Source of the DNA: Bolinopsis microptera
Taxonomy: Eukaryota > Ctenophora > Tentaculata > Lobata > Bolinopsidae
Direction: 5' to 3'
Assembly: GCF_026151205.1 (NCBI RefSeq)
Contig: NC_087072.1
Coordinates: forward strand, 7,674,084 to 7,738,083
Length of the DNA: 64,000 nt
Position 1 is the first letter of the stretch, and the number at the start of each line of letters is the position of its first letter. Shown in pieces: positions 34,866 through 48,300 of this stretch. The notes under the pieces are model-generated. The model saw nothing but the letters and a program-made list of their open reading frames with translations, had not been told where the DNA came from and did no database searches. The position numbers and the translations under genes are program-made.

Positions 34866-35930
34866 TTGATTCACGATGTCAATCCTTCGCATCTCGCCGA
34901 TCTTTGACGGATGTTACTCGTCTAAATTTCTTCGAAGTAGCGCGCGCCGCTTTCTTTTCGAAATGGCCCGATGGCAAGTGCTACGAAGTAGCGCGCCGGG
35001 CCAAACCATTAACAATGGTCAAGCCGACCCAGGAAACCCTACCGGCTGGGATATATCTCCAAAAGTAAAATAGATAGAACCTTCCGGTTTTCAACAAAAT
35101 TTCCGTCTCGTAAATTTAAAGTTAGCTCCTGAGGAGCCAAATTTGGGACAACTTAGATTCTGAATTAAACCGAAAAGTTTGATTTTGGGCTATAAAAAAG
35201 GTCACAGCTTTGCGAAGTTATGTCGTTGTCATGACTACTAGGCTCAATGCAGCGTGCGAGAGGTAAACTTGACGTGACGCGCGACGCCCAACGTGCTGTT
35301 GAAAATCTATCACCTCTAGCAAGCCCAGCAGGCGGTAAGGTTTTCTGGGTAGGCAAGAGAGCTGCATGAGAGTTCATAGTTCAGCTGCGAAAGAAAGCAG
35401 AAGGAAGGGGGGAATGGAAGGGGGGATTTGCAGGGAGGTAGGAGATGTTTTGCGATATAAGACTTATAATTTCGGCGGAATATGTATGAAGTTTTAAAAG
35501 TCAATTTTGAGGGCGAAGATCGCGTTTTTACCTACCCATCCAGGACCCTTTCTTGTTGGCGAAATTCTCTACTTTCTTTTGATATTTTAAAATTGAAATT
35601 TGACTTGATTGGTGGAGAGTTATGGCTTGTCAAAGTGAACGTTTTAAAATGAAAGCGCAAATTATTTTAAACGCGCTTAGGTTCGGCCGAACCTAAGCGC
35701 AGATCGATCTGCATACGTGTGGTTGCGAGAAGATGCGCGGCGCGGCCCGATAGTGCATCGTTGTAGCGCGCTGCACTACTGGGTCGCGCGCGCATCAAAT
35801 AATGCTTCTCGCAACCACATCTAACCGCCACATCTAACCGCCACATCAACCGCCGATCTAACCTTCAGTAGATCGGCGAGATGCACCACTGTGCCTCACC
35901 GAGCTGCGAAGGATTGACATCGTGAATCAA
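34866..35930. mobile_element. putative TIR element with GATTCACGATGTCAATCC ends
   Basis: The left end GATTCACGATGTCAATCC, then TTCGCA and TCTCGCCGATC, is mirrored at the right by GATCGGCGAGA, a 20-base insertion and TGCGAAGGATTGACATCGTG. The inside holds a perfect 28-bp palindrome at about 35675-35702 and a longer hairpin in which GTGGTTGCGAGAAG pairs with CTTCTCGCAACCAC. An ACATCTAACCGCC unit is repeated near 35817-35850. No transposase was found. Confidence 0.55.
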
Positions 35931-36162
35931 GTGCATCGCGCTACAATGGTTAGAGCAATGGAGAATTTTTATATTAAAATACTTTTATGGTGATTAATGG
36001 ACTGTTTAGGCCGTACGTGGGTTTTAGGCTGCAGGGCTTTTTATTCTGAGAACGCGCCATGCAAAGTTTTGTGAGCGACTTAATTACTATTTTGGGTGAG
36101 CGGCAAGATGTCGAACCTTGATTTATTTTACTTGTAAATGCTTGCTTTTGGCCAGTAAAACG
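35931..36162. other. unassigned
   Basis: No feature recognised. Confidence 0.3.
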
Positions 36163-36274
36163 TTACCTGGGGACCCCATGCCAGGCTATTATGTTCATAA
36201 ACATTCATAAAAATTCATAAACATTCCGCCGAATAAAGATTCGGCGGAATGACAGGCTGCGCACCGCCCAGTAA
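36163..36274 (+). mobile_element. hAT-type MITE (TTACCTGGGG family), 112 bp
   Basis: Begins TTACCTGGGGACC and ends GCACCGCCCAGTAA. The flanking octamers GTAAAACG and GTGAAACG match at 7 of 8 positions, an 8-bp target duplication. It has an expanded middle with repeated CATTCATAAA units compared with the 74-87 bp copies. Confidence 0.85.
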
Positions 36275-39229
36275 GTGAAACGTAGGCCTTCGACTGCTTT
36301 CAATTAATAGAATGTTTTTTTAAATTTTTATATCACGCTGGTGAGTGAAAACTGGACCGCGGGTATAACTTTGGTTACAGTTAGAGCCGGGAATAATTTA
36401 GAGACGCCTTTTCTACGTCTGAGCAGTGGAATTTAGTCGAGAATTGACACCGGATTTGAACGAAAGTCGACACCGCGCCAAACTCCTCCCTTGAAGAACC
36501 AGAGTCATGTTGGTGAAGCTTTTACCTTGAATTAACTTTAAGAGTTTAAGGCCGAGTTATTAACTTAATGGAGGTTTTACTATCAGTGGTATAAATTGCG
36601 TGTTTTGTACCTGGTTTGAGAATGGTTAGTCAGTTTTGATTTTTGATTTGTCCTAAAACCTGCTAAATGTTTCCAGTGTAGAGAATCCACGTGAAGTGTC
36701 GGCCTGTCTAGTCTCTACGGATACCCGCTTCCCCGAAATTGGCTGATTTCATTACTTTTACTTGGAGACTACTGCAGATTAAAGGACCGACTCGATAGAA
36801 GAGAGATGGGAATATTTGTGTTGATAGTGATAGTCGTTTATTTTATTTATAATTATTATATAGCTTATTAATATGTGGACACTGAATGGAACGATCTAAA
36901 ATTTATTTTTCCTTGGTATGATGAATGTGTTACTGTTGAATCGAGGCCCTTCTTAAAATTTAAAAGACTGATTTAATTTTCCGTCAGGAGATTGTTGTTA
37001 TTTTTATTTGGGTTATGATTTAGACCGGTTAAAACAAGTGTTACCAAAAGGTTAATTAAGTATAACTATAAGTAAAAAGTGTTGGTGTTCTAAAATATGC
37101 GATAATTAATGTTACGTTCAACGGAATAAGGCGACTAAATATCTTGAATAGCCTAAATATTAGGGCTGTAATACAAATCGTTAGTATTTCCTCGTTTATA
37201 AAACATTTAAACTAACAAAGTGACCGAGCAATTCATAACGTTTGAGAAACTAGTGGCCTAGGAAGTTCCATTGGACCGTTTGAGGTTAATCCCCAGTTCT
37301 GTAAACTACGGATCCAGGCAGAAGACTGTAATCGAACGAAAGAGAGGGAAGGCTAACGGCAATTGTTAAGTGTGTCGAAGAAGAAGACAAATGAAACTCG
37401 AAGATGGATGGTAAAAGATAGAAGTGTCGACAATAACAAGGCTTTAGAACAAAACTTCCTCTACTCAGGATAACAAGGCCGACGACCTGACTTAGCACGT
37501 GAGGTGGACTCCTAGACTAGTTTCTCAAACGTTAGGAATTTCTCAGTCACTTTGATAGTTTAAATGTTTCATAAACGAGGAAATACTAACGTTACAGTAA
37601 CGAAATGTTTGAAATGATTGATAAAGTGGTTATCTGCAAATGGTTGTATAGTCATGTCTGTGTTGCCGTTAGAATTAGATAAAGGTTTTGGTGCAAGCTT
37701 ATGCTCGCTTGATGAAACATAATTGGCTTTGATGTTTGAGTCTCTGTGTGCTTTGTGTTTTCAGTTTTCAATTAATCTGAGATTGAGTCCTCATAATCAT
37801 ATCAAGACCTGATCGTTCTTCAGCGGAAAGAAAAACCTCTTCACTCATAGTTTTGGGAGAAGCAACTTGCTTCAAGCAAGTGATAGATATCATATATAAA
37901 TTAGCTAACGTACGTCAGGAAAGTTGCAAAAGGATTAGTGATAATCATAATGTATTTTTGGGTCAATTCAAAATTGATAATGTGCAGCTTTGACTTATAA
38001 GCTCTAAGTAGAAATTAAGAATAAGTACATGGTGAATTCAGACGTGATGAGCACATTAAACACAAATAGATCAATCTAAATCTGAATTCTTTTTTCCTTT
38101 ACGCACGCGAGCCTTTTTGTCCAAATACGATATAGATAACATCAACAGTCCGGTGTAGAGTGATTTATCATCATCCGTGTAAAAGAATTTTTACTTGATC
38201 TGTGGGTCTGGTACCGATCGCATATTTTGATAACGGCATACTCAGTTTTGATATCTGAACTGGTTATAACAATACTGTAACCGATGTGCAATGAAAACGA
38301 GCGCTAAATATAGCTGATTGCACCTTTATTAATTAACCTAAAAATGTTGAATACGGCCGTACCGATGCATCGTGAACACCCTGTATTTCAATAACAGCAT
38401 ACATTCAAGAGCAAGCAGCAGTGTCAAGCATGAGCCACTGCTTGGATAATCATTTGAATTAAAATGCATATGATTTGCTAACTTACTATAAACATCATTT
38501 GTCAAAACGACGCTTATTCATTATTGATAATACTATCGATTTGTTATTACAAACATGAGGTTTAACGTGTAATTTTAAGATCAAGCTTATCTAAATAGTT
38601 TAATGTAACACAAGAATTTACAAGAATTGTCGAAGGAATTTTTCTTTGCTTAGGTTGCCCCAATCCTAACCACTTTATCAGAAAACTGTTGGAATTTTGC
38701 TCCCGATAGTCGTAGTTAGGCAATTATCGTCCACGAATAGCTTTATAATGCGTTTAGTTACTGTTACTGTTACTGTTAGGGTAGGTATTACTCAAGGATT
38801 AGGGCATGTATTCATTCAGCCTTTATGGATTTAGCTTTTATCTTCCTATGTATAGTCAATGCTTCTATGTACCCGTAGGTTTATACACATAACAAAAAGA
38901 ATCATCGAACTCAAACATCCCATTTCCTATTTCGAACTGTTGCAGTGTTGCCGCTCCGATTTCACGTCTCAGACGAGAACGTCCCAAATAGCACTGAGAA
39001 GTATTTTAAGATGATGGTAACTATCTTATGAGGTACGTTGTAAAACCAGAGAAGGATCTGACGTGTTTTTTAAGATAACGTTATTTCAAGTAGAACACTT
39101 AAAGGTGTTGTCTTGATCATCTTTCTGAAGAACTCGTTATTGGACTAAAAGTTGGTTTAATGCATATATCAACATTTTCAGGCGTGTTGCTTTGCTTTTA
39201 AAAAAGTTTCATTATTTTTAGGTAGTGCG
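36275..39229. other. unassigned AT-rich sequence with one foldback
   Basis: Apart from the inverted repeat at 37179-37591, I see no exon, RNA gene or element terminus. The short ORFs lack recognisable domains. Confidence 0.35.
37179..37591. repeat. inverted repeat with arms of about 83 bp
   Basis: The left arm 37179-37263 (CGTTAGTATTTCCTCGTTTA ... CCTAGGA) is mirrored by the right arm 37510-37591 (TCCTAGACTAGTTTCTCAAA ... ATACTAACG), about 90% matched, around a loop of about 246 bp. It could be a foldback MITE; no target duplication is evident. Confidence 0.75.
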
Positions 39230-39337
39230 CCATCGACAGTGAGCCGCGCGTGCCGACTGTATGATGGTTTTTTAGCGCTAATTTCGGCCAGCACAATTTT
39301 CTTCAAACAAATAGATATTAAGTATCCTTCCCGACCT

Positions 39338-39810
39338 CCGATTGCAACAAAAATTGGTAAGCTTACTCATAGACTTACAAGGAAAGTGTCCGAAAAGTTT
39401 AAAGCATATCCAACCATCAGACATTATGTTACAGCTAAAAGCAGCGTATTTCGCCCCATTTTTATCACTAAATCAACTTTGATATCCACCAAATTTTTCG
39501 GACAGTTGTGAAAGCCCTATTGGAAGGTCGTCGCCAATTTTCAGAATGATCTCATGCAAGGAACTGAAGATATATCCAAATAATACGACAAAAATCAACG
39601 AATTTGGTCAAATTTGGTCAAATTACGCGACTTTTACAGCTAATTTAGCTCCAAAAGCCGCGCACCATCAAATATGGCACCTAGGCAAAACTCACTGATC
39701 TTTTCAAAAAGGTATGACAAATTTGGTATTGTGAAATTTCTCACAGTCTCTAGAAAACAATGGTACAAAAATTTTAAAAATCCGAGCAAGTTTATTTTTA
39801 TGGTGCACCT
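39338..39810 (+). repeat. dispersed repeat, partial copy related to 55768-56248
   Basis: The sequence from GCAACAAAAATTGGTAAGCT to ATTTTTATGGTGCACC is the reverse complement of the interior of the TIR element at 55659-56845, with scattered substitutions and short indels. The terminal repeats are absent here, so this is a partial copy. Confidence 0.8.
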
Positions 39811-42142
39811 CCTATTATTTTATTAGTGATGAAACTTTTTAAGAATTTGAGTTGATGATTCCGACTGAAATTATAAACATATTTTTCATTTGCTCTGTTC
39901 AACACACGCGTGTTCAACTCTACTAATAAATTGCACTGCACGTGGAGCGGCAGCAGCATGAGAGCCACAGACTGACAGACTGCAGCTGTACACTCACTAC
40001 TAGTAGTATCAAACTGCGCGGTAATTATCGCAAATAAATATTCCTGGAATACAAGGGTCATGCTCACTCTGGACAGATTTAGCTTTTAAGCGACCTGTCT
40101 GTATCTTTATAGTTAGAGATCAGTCACATATTACGTAATATGTGACGTCACATATTACGTAAGCCAGCCTCAGCTTATGCTAATATAATGTCTACGTAAT
40201 AACTACATGGCTTACGGAAGCGAAGAGAGTAGAAATCAGAGGCAACATGTAAGTGCGGAAATATTTTGTAAATAATGCGATTTCACACCTGCCAAGATTT
40301 TTGTATGTACGGCAAATTCGTAGACAAAAGAACCGCAATTAAGCTGAACATTTCGCCAAATTCGCAGCCTTTAGGCACTCTCAGGTAGGGTTATACAACT
40401 GCTTTTGCTCTAACCAGAGCCCTCTCGCTTCACGCTTGCAGTAGCGCGCGACTTACTTGTGAAACAAGCGCGTCACACAGTACGCGACTACGCGTATATA
40501 TACATATAATACACATGGCTATGTGAACAACTGCTTAGTAATAGTAATAGTATATTAATATATATAACGTTGCCTTATACACGATTGCTTAATTCAACAC
40601 AACAAATAATGTATACCCTTAATGTAAGTTTATAATTAGATTGGCTGGATAATTGGAGCAGTGGGGCTAGTTGAGCTGGTGATCAGCATAATTGATGCAG
40701 AGTATTCAATATTGTAACTTTACAACATTAGATTCCAATAAATTTTGTGTATAAGCTAAAATGTCTGCAGACTATGATGTTATTTAACTATAACTATAAT
40801 ATACATGTAATCGTGAATAATAAGTGACTCAATATGTTACAGTTAAGGAATTACGATCCATTTTGACTAGATATTCATTTGCCAGGATTCACCTTCTTTT
40901 GTTTTTATCACTTTATCAATAAATGTTGATTGTCGACAATATTAAAAGTCGCTGCATATCATCACCAACTTTCCATTTGATAATAGGAATAATAAACTTG
41001 TTGAACACATAGGTGTGTTTTTACCGATTTTAAAAATAATTCTTCTCTCAGATGTTACGTCATGAAAAACATTTGATCCTAATCATAGTTGTGACTCTAT
41101 CTTATCTCAGGGTACATAGCGGTACTTTACACAAATCTAATAGAACGAATAGCGGCTGATGGTGCGAAAAGGTGCGGTATTACGTCAAATTCAATAGTGC
41201 GATTCTGCACCCACCACACTTTTTGACTATTTCCGGTCAAAATAGCCAAAATCTGGCTAAGGTAATATGTCAACAACCCGGAACCCCCCCAATGGTTGCA
41301 GTTTTCTGTTTTAGTATTTCAGAGCTATCATTGACTTTGAATCGTCGACAAAGGAAACATTATATTGACTAGAAGCCTGGTGTAATAAACGGTCATTTTC
41401 ACCATAATTTGAACAAAGGAACAGTCATTTATTGAATTTTGTTTTGAATACTGCTTAGAGTTAATCTAGAAGAGCAAAAGAATTACAATTTGAACATATC
41501 GATAGCCGACCTTCGTGGTGAACATTCAATGTTCAAATTTACTGTACAATCCACGCCGGAAATCATTAATTGCCGCTTTTGTTTTCTGTGGGTTGCAGTT
41601 CTGTACGACTATGTACGAATTACGATACTTAAAATATTGGTATTTTCTATGAAAACATCAGCTTATCTTTAGCCCAATTTTGCGATGATTTCATCTATAA
41701 TCACTGAAAGTGATACGATACTTCACATTTAGTAGTTGTGCTAGCCTCCTCGACTTTTGTCATAACACTGATCGTCACCTTCTATTTGTTGAGAACACCT
41801 GCTGCCACCTCCTCTTTTCTCTTTTTCTCCAATGACCAAGGACCAAGTCTTCGTAGCGACCAATAGACAATTAATATCGTTCTTCATTCATCAAAGTCAG
41901 AAGACTTCAGTAAATACGACACCAATTCATTTCTTTCTTAAACCATATTGTTAATGGAAAGGAGTTTATGCATAAGCTATAATTATGACAATGTATGTTA
42001 AAATGACCGCTGCACCAATATGCGGCCTGTGCCAGTGTGCCCTATAACTACTTTATGTATATGAATGGTGCATTTTGTTTGCCTTATTAACTTGTAGTAG
42101 CTGCATATTCAACCTTTAGAATTGCATAAATGAGTTATTATT
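39811..42142. other. unassigned sequence with a TACGTA palindrome
   Basis: A perfect 22-bp palindrome, TCACATATTACGTAATATGTGA split as TCACATATTAC / GTAATATGTGA at about 40123-40144, is followed by another half copy. At 40405-40475 a segment with CTCTAACCAGAGCC and GTGAAACAAGCGCG resembles motifs inside the elements at 34866 and 55659. No gene is supported. Confidence 0.35.
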
Positions 42143-42208
42143 ATGATATTGAATTTATATTATCTATTTGTACTAATAGTACAAATAGATAATATGAATT
42201 CAATATCA
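42143..42208. repeat. AT-rich hairpin with arms of about 30 bp
   Basis: TGATATTGAATT ... ATCTATTTGTACT pairs with AGTACAAATAGAT ... AATTCAATATCA around a 3-nt centre. A near-perfect cruciform-forming palindrome. Confidence 0.8.
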
Positions 42209-42340
42209 TTACTTCTACATTATCATCACTACTATTGTGGTTATATCACATCAAATGTTTTTAATTATCTTATCGTCAGATAATCATCAACTTATCGTTA
42301 ATAATTCTGTTTGACAATTGATTGTTTGCGTCACCGGTTT

Positions 42341-42740
42341 GCAGCCCAGTGCAGCTCAGTGCAGCTCAGTGCAGCTCAGTGCAGCTCAGTGCAGCCCAGT
42401 GCAGCCCAGTGCAGCTCAGTGCAGCCCAGTGCAGTTCAGTGCAGCTCAGTGCAGCTCAGTGCAGCTCAGTGCAGCTCAGTGCAGCTCAGTGCAGCCCAGT
42501 GCAGCTCAGTGCAGCCCAGTGCAGCTCAGTGCAGCTCAGTGCAGCTCAGTGCAGCACAGTGCAGCTCAGTTCAGCTCAGTGCAGCTCAGTGCAGCTCAGT
42601 GCAGCTCAGTGCAGCCCAGTGCAGCTCAGTGCAGCCCAGTGCAGCCCAGTGCAGCTCAGTGCAGCCCAGTGCAGTTCAGTGCAGCTCAGTGCAGCTCAGT
42701 GCAGCCCAGTGCAGCTCAGTGCAGCTCAGTGCAGCCCAAT
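42341..42740 (+). repeat. 400-bp decanucleotide satellite (GCAGCYCAGT)n
   Basis: About 40 uninterrupted copies of GCAGCTCAGT or GCAGCCCAGT, with rare GCAGTTCAGT, GCAGCACAGT and TCAGCTCAGT variants and no indels. Because 10 is not a multiple of 3, all three forward frames stay open and each yields the same Ser/Ala/Gln/Cys/Val-rich repeat peptide; these long open frames are an artefact of the repeat, not evidence for a gene. Confidence 0.95.
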
Positions 42741-45286
42741 TTAGCCCAGATAACAGTAGTAACAGTGCAGTGTGCTTAATCCTTTCATTCTCACCTGACT
42801 CCTTCTCCATTCGATCAAGTGCTGAAAGTTGGCACCTGTTTTTAACTACACAGCTAACTCTGTGTAATCGCATGAATACTTGAGAGTTTAACTGAAACAT
42901 ATTTCAAGCAGGGTTTCCTTTCGTTGCTTATCATTGAGTCGACGAAGAACATTATCATATTATCAAATCATTTGTCTTTATAATGAAGTCTCGCCGACAC
43001 TCAAACTCAAATACTTTGCGTTTGTTTCGTATTCCTATTTACTCATTACAACATATCCGCATTATGACGTTAGGAAATGGTGGCCGCGGAATGCGGATGC
43101 CACTGATTATAAGACAATAGAAAGAGCCAAGGAGTGAGAGGTTTGTTTAATGTTAGAATTTTAGTCTGGTCGTGGCTATTTGTCTCTTATAGCTCTTTTA
43201 GTTTTATATCTTTAAACTATACGGGGGAAAAAAACAGTGAGTCCCATAAGTCGTACCATTTTCTTGATTAAATGGTTTGTAAATTACACACGCACCTACC
43301 CACAGAGTATTCACTATTATTAAGTAGATTTCCGTGCTGATCAATGCCTTAGTGCAGTGCTATCAAACATTAAACGTAAACGTACAAAGGATTTATATAG
43401 GCTGCCATTGGGTAATCCTCTCGCTCTTTTTTACTTACTCTCTCAGGAAGACATATTATACCTCGATATCATCTAACGACCAAGTAAGCTGCTGTCTCAA
43501 ATATACAAATTCAGATGATGATGAATAAGCATCATTGAGAATGTGGCATCGCAGTTTGGCCCACGAACTATAAAATTCGCACGTGTTTGCACTCATGTCA
43601 TGTCAAATCATGTTTGCATATCATGCCGTCAGCCGTGGTCCACACTTCCCACCAACTCATGATAATATAAAGCAGGTACTGTGATCGTCACATATAAAAA
43701 ATTAATATCATAATGAAGGAAATGCAGGTTAATTTGCGCTCGTGTGCTGCAGAGTCTCATGATCCAAGTCACGGATTGCAGCATGCAATAAATTGATCAT
43801 CGCTCAACTGTCACTTTATTACTGTCAACTGTCACTTTATTAGTCCGGTTTAGACAAGTCTCTACGCTCCGGAGTCAACTCATTTCTGTCTGGCCGGCGG
43901 ATCTCTGATTCGCTGATGAGAACGCACAGATTTATACTTGTCCAGTATCAGAGATCGTAGCAGTTGGAAGCAGATCATCTGGCATCGCTTCATTGCTGTT
44001 TTACTCGCTAATACGGATGTAAGACCTCCCGGGGACACTTTACCTCCCGCGAACATGTTACCTTTTGGTGTCCTGGTCAGTCGATACTCAAACAGTAACA
44101 TAAACTAAAACACCAATCTTTCCCATCAATGTTTAGAGGTTGTTGTAAGCGAACACTTCAGCAAGGACGTATTACTATTTGAGTATTTGTAGTAGTCCTT
44201 CACAACGCAGAAATGGGTACAAAGACTTTTGAAACACCCTAAATGTGATTTGTGAGGTCATGAACCATCTTACCGGCCGCTAAAAGGCTACCATAACTTT
44301 ATATTACACCTGGCCCGAACTGCAATCCATACACTTACAGAGAGCCAAACCCCTACAACAAACAATGAAACATAATTGTAACCCTTTGGTGCACAAACGC
44401 CCTCAAGTAAAAGTAACATATTGCATTTATTATAACAGAGGAAACTTTGTACCTTTGATTAATTACACCCTAGAAACTTATAAAGCTTCTTCACAAATGA
44501 AAAGCTTTATTTTGAAATTAGCTGTCATGTGCAAGGCTTAGATTGCTCTTATGAGAACCTGCTCTAGTTAGTTAGATCGAGTTTCCTAAAACAATAGAAC
44601 TTGTGTAGTTGTCTGACAGCCCAGGCACTGGGTAGTACTACTACTAGTGAATGCTGGCTGAGACAGTCTTTAATTAACTCTTTCAGTTTTATTTTTAGTC
44701 GAGTCATTAAGATATCTTGTTAGTTCGATTAAACAGCTCACCAATTAAAGCAACTAATGCTCACCGTTCAATGAGGCATTGATACAATGCTTTTGTAGTC
44801 ATGTTGTTTTGATGCTAGTGTTCATTGAGCTCCGTCTTGCTTGTGCAGTTGAAGGTTTTCGTTAGAATGCCAAGCCAACGCCCTAAGTTGATTAAGATTT
44901 CATGCTTGAGATTTATTCCTTCCATTTATGCAGGCAGTTGTAGCAAGATTCAACCTGACTAAGTTCAAGCATTTGAGAAATATTCCGTCTTTGAAGTTAA
45001 GTGATTGGTTTCAACTGATTCAAACTTTATTACATTATGCTTGGAAGCTATCATTAGAAAACAAAATGTAAAATGACTCGTTAGCTTCAATTCGCCCTCG
45101 ACTAAATGCTTCAAAAATTGTATTAATCGAAACTCAATTAGTTGAACTATAGACATGTGAAATATCATATGCCTATCTTAAAACTTCTTCCTGTGACAAT
45201 CTTCTTGGGAAAAACGTGGTCCATCTCGTGCGAACTTTCCTAATGACCTATGCACCTATGTAATCGTAGTAATCATGATCATAAGC
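42741..45286. other. unassigned sequence
   Basis: No recognisable exon, RNA gene or element end. A CAACTGTCACTTTATTA word is tandemly repeated near 43807-43840. Confidence 0.3.
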
Positions 45287-45336
45287 AAACCTTTGATGTC
45301 ATCATAAGCATATGATTATGATGACATCAAAGGTTT
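45287..45336. repeat. perfect 21-bp-arm hairpin
   Basis: AAACCTTTGATGTCATCATAA at 45287-45307 is mirrored at 45316-45336 around an 8-nt loop. Confidence 0.85.
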
Positions 45337-48300
45337 GGATATTACTTTCTGCCATCATAATTAAAATTCATAGGCACAGGCAATAATCATCGAAGATTTA
45401 GATTCGCTATAAGTATATAACTATTATAAGCTGCACCTAAAATTCCCCCTGCTTGTGCAGTCCTATTTGCTAATTTGCTCTCTAGCGGTGCAGCTGACCC
45501 GTTCACTATCTCATATCTACACGATCGGTAGGTCAGTGGATATTGTACATGTAGATTCTGATTAGTACCCTGCATACCCATCAATTGTTTGAAGGATTCA
45601 GCAATCATATGTTAGTATCTTGCTACATGTCTGCATACAATACTGTGCACCCATGCAGTAGACTGAAGAGGACACTAGGTCGGGAGGATACTATATAACA
45701 AAAGATACTTGTTTGAGAAAGCAATGCCAATACGCCGACTGCCAAAGTTCAAGGATATTATTAATTAGTTTTGCCTTCGATAATATTATTGACATAATCA
45801 ACATAATTGACATAGCAAGGGACTTGACTTCGTACTGCTAAGCTTTATTGCCGTTTTAGAGTGCTTTTTAATCATACACACGTACATTTTACGTAGCAAG
45901 CCCCCCGAGTGCCAGTTTTTTAGATCCGGCTTATGCTAAAAAAGGTGTAAAGGTCCGCAGGCCGCTGACGGTACGTATTAATTTTGCACACTTTTTCAAT
46001 CAATGTGGTTTATTTCACAATATACCGTATATGGAGGAGGCGTTATTACTATAGGTGCATAAACTTTGCATGAAAATCACTCTAAACCGGAACTGCGAGA
46101 TTTTTCTAAAAGGGCCTCTCGTACCGACAGTTGCGAAACCATCTGGGATCGATGTATTTTTGAATGCTGATCCTGGATCACCCCACATGACATAGGGTCT
46201 AAATCCCCCCCCCCCCCCCCCTGGCGAGTTATCGGCTAAAACTGTTTCGATCACGTGACATGACCACCTAAGAAAGTTGGTATGATATCTCGTTTTGGTT
46301 AGAGTTTAGCATATGCTTCAGTTAAGGATTGGGTAAGGGTTGAGGTGAGAGTAAAGGGTTACTGAATTGTCCTCGAGGGCCATCTAGAGAACCTGTTTAA
46401 GTACGCCACGTGATATTCGAGTGTAGAGTACTTAATCATCATCCTGAACCTTCTTTAGAAATTTGTCTTAAATTTAATGTCATCGAACCAATCCATATTC
46501 TTGAGCTATTGCAAACTTATTCGTTTACTCTTCTGGCATATGTTAAGATCCTTGCCGCCTGCATGAATTAAACTGTAATCGATAAAGGGATCGTTAGAGT
46601 ATAATTAAGATGGTCAGATTGCGATTATAGCACGTAGTACATAAAGGCACCTCTCGACATGGCTCCTTGATTGGTATCGTGATGAAAGTATCTTCATCAG
46701 TAATTTTATGTGTCCGTCCCCGGGTGCCGTGCTTTATATAATACCGATTGCCATGTATTAGTACATATATATATATATATATATGGCCATAAGCCAAAGA
46801 ACGTCATATTTTCTTTATCTTGATTTATCCCTGATTTCTGATCGGAAAATGCCTCTATTTATACATAATAATGAATGATTTTTAAATAACCATAATTATT
46901 TAAAATTTGAAATGGCTCTGGATTTACGATCACATCTGTTAACTACATACGAATCAGATCGTTTGGTCATTACACCAAACCCCATGCAAATATAACTATA
47001 TAACTTTAAAGCTTTAAGAGCACTCTTTACCGATCAAACGAAGGTTTTAAAGTTCAAATGTCCACGCTTATACTTTATAATAGTTTCATGGTTTGCGTAA
47101 CGAAAGCTTACTCCCTACATTTAACATTAGTGTTCGCTGGAGGTTACATTTCATCTTAAAGCTATCCTATCTAGTTCAACGCAACCCTCGTTTTTCATTA
47201 AAGGTATTAGACTTAAGCCGTTTCTTCATTAATCACGCACGGAACGCTGGGTGGGACTTTACAAACATTGTGGCAGCAAAACATCTTCCATCTTATGAAA
47301 TGAGCTGTTACACGTAAAATTCATTGCGGCCTCGTGTAATCTGTCTCGTACCAGGTTGCTTGATTGGATCTAGAATGAATTAGTAAATTGTCCTGAGATC
47401 CGTATTTTTGAGCACGCACGGAGACATGTCGACTATAAACTGCCGTCTTTTTATTGCTTTGTGACACGATCTTTTAATACCCACCACAGCCACCTCTCTC
47501 CAACTATGATTTTACTGAAGGATTATCTTGACAGTATAATTATGATTGTATATACGTGGCCCCTGGGTGCTCATTTCAGAGTTGGAGAACAAGTACATTG
47601 CATCTGTCAAGCGTCTCGTAAACGCGAGCTAATGAATTGTTCTGATTGAGGAATATCACGGGAACTGTACTATATGTCACATGGGTTACTAATGTTAATA
47701 CGTTCGCTAACTGGCCAGCACCATGTTTGTTTTCTTCATGATAATTTATAGCCCTGTTGTTCGTGCTACAGCCGCATCTTACAGGCCTATTAATTTCAAC
47801 CTGTCAAAAATCTCTACGAGGATTCGAATAGTGTCATTTCAATTTTGCTGTTGCATCAAACCCGTTTTCAGATTTAAATTTTGGTGCTGCTAATCGAAGT
47901 TCAGAATTTACTCATACTTTTTGCTTCAACGATTTACCTTGAGAACGGAAGGGCAGAGCACCAAGTCCGCTAACGTAATTTCCGTCCATTTAATTTCCAC
48001 CAGAATTAAAATCTGTCAGCATCTTCATTCTTCTGGTGTATTAAAGTATATTAGTTGATTAACCTGGCTGATCGACCTCTCACAATCTTGCTTTTTATTA
48101 TTCACAGTAAAACGACTACACAGCTGCTGTTTTCCAAACAACTGGCAAAAATTAAAGCAAAAATTTTCAAAAGAACAAAGAGTTTGTCGATTTGCCTAAA
48201 TAAGGTGCGGCTAGGTAATTCACTTCTGAACGCTGATAACGTTGTTGTCAAATGTCTCCACAGTCAAAAAATTTCGCCATTTATATCTTGATAACATTTG

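Noticed and set aside
42311-42900. Three overlapping long open frames rich in Ser, Ala, Gln, Cys and Val
   Set aside because: They come from a 10-bp satellite without stops in any forward frame; there is no independent coding evidence.
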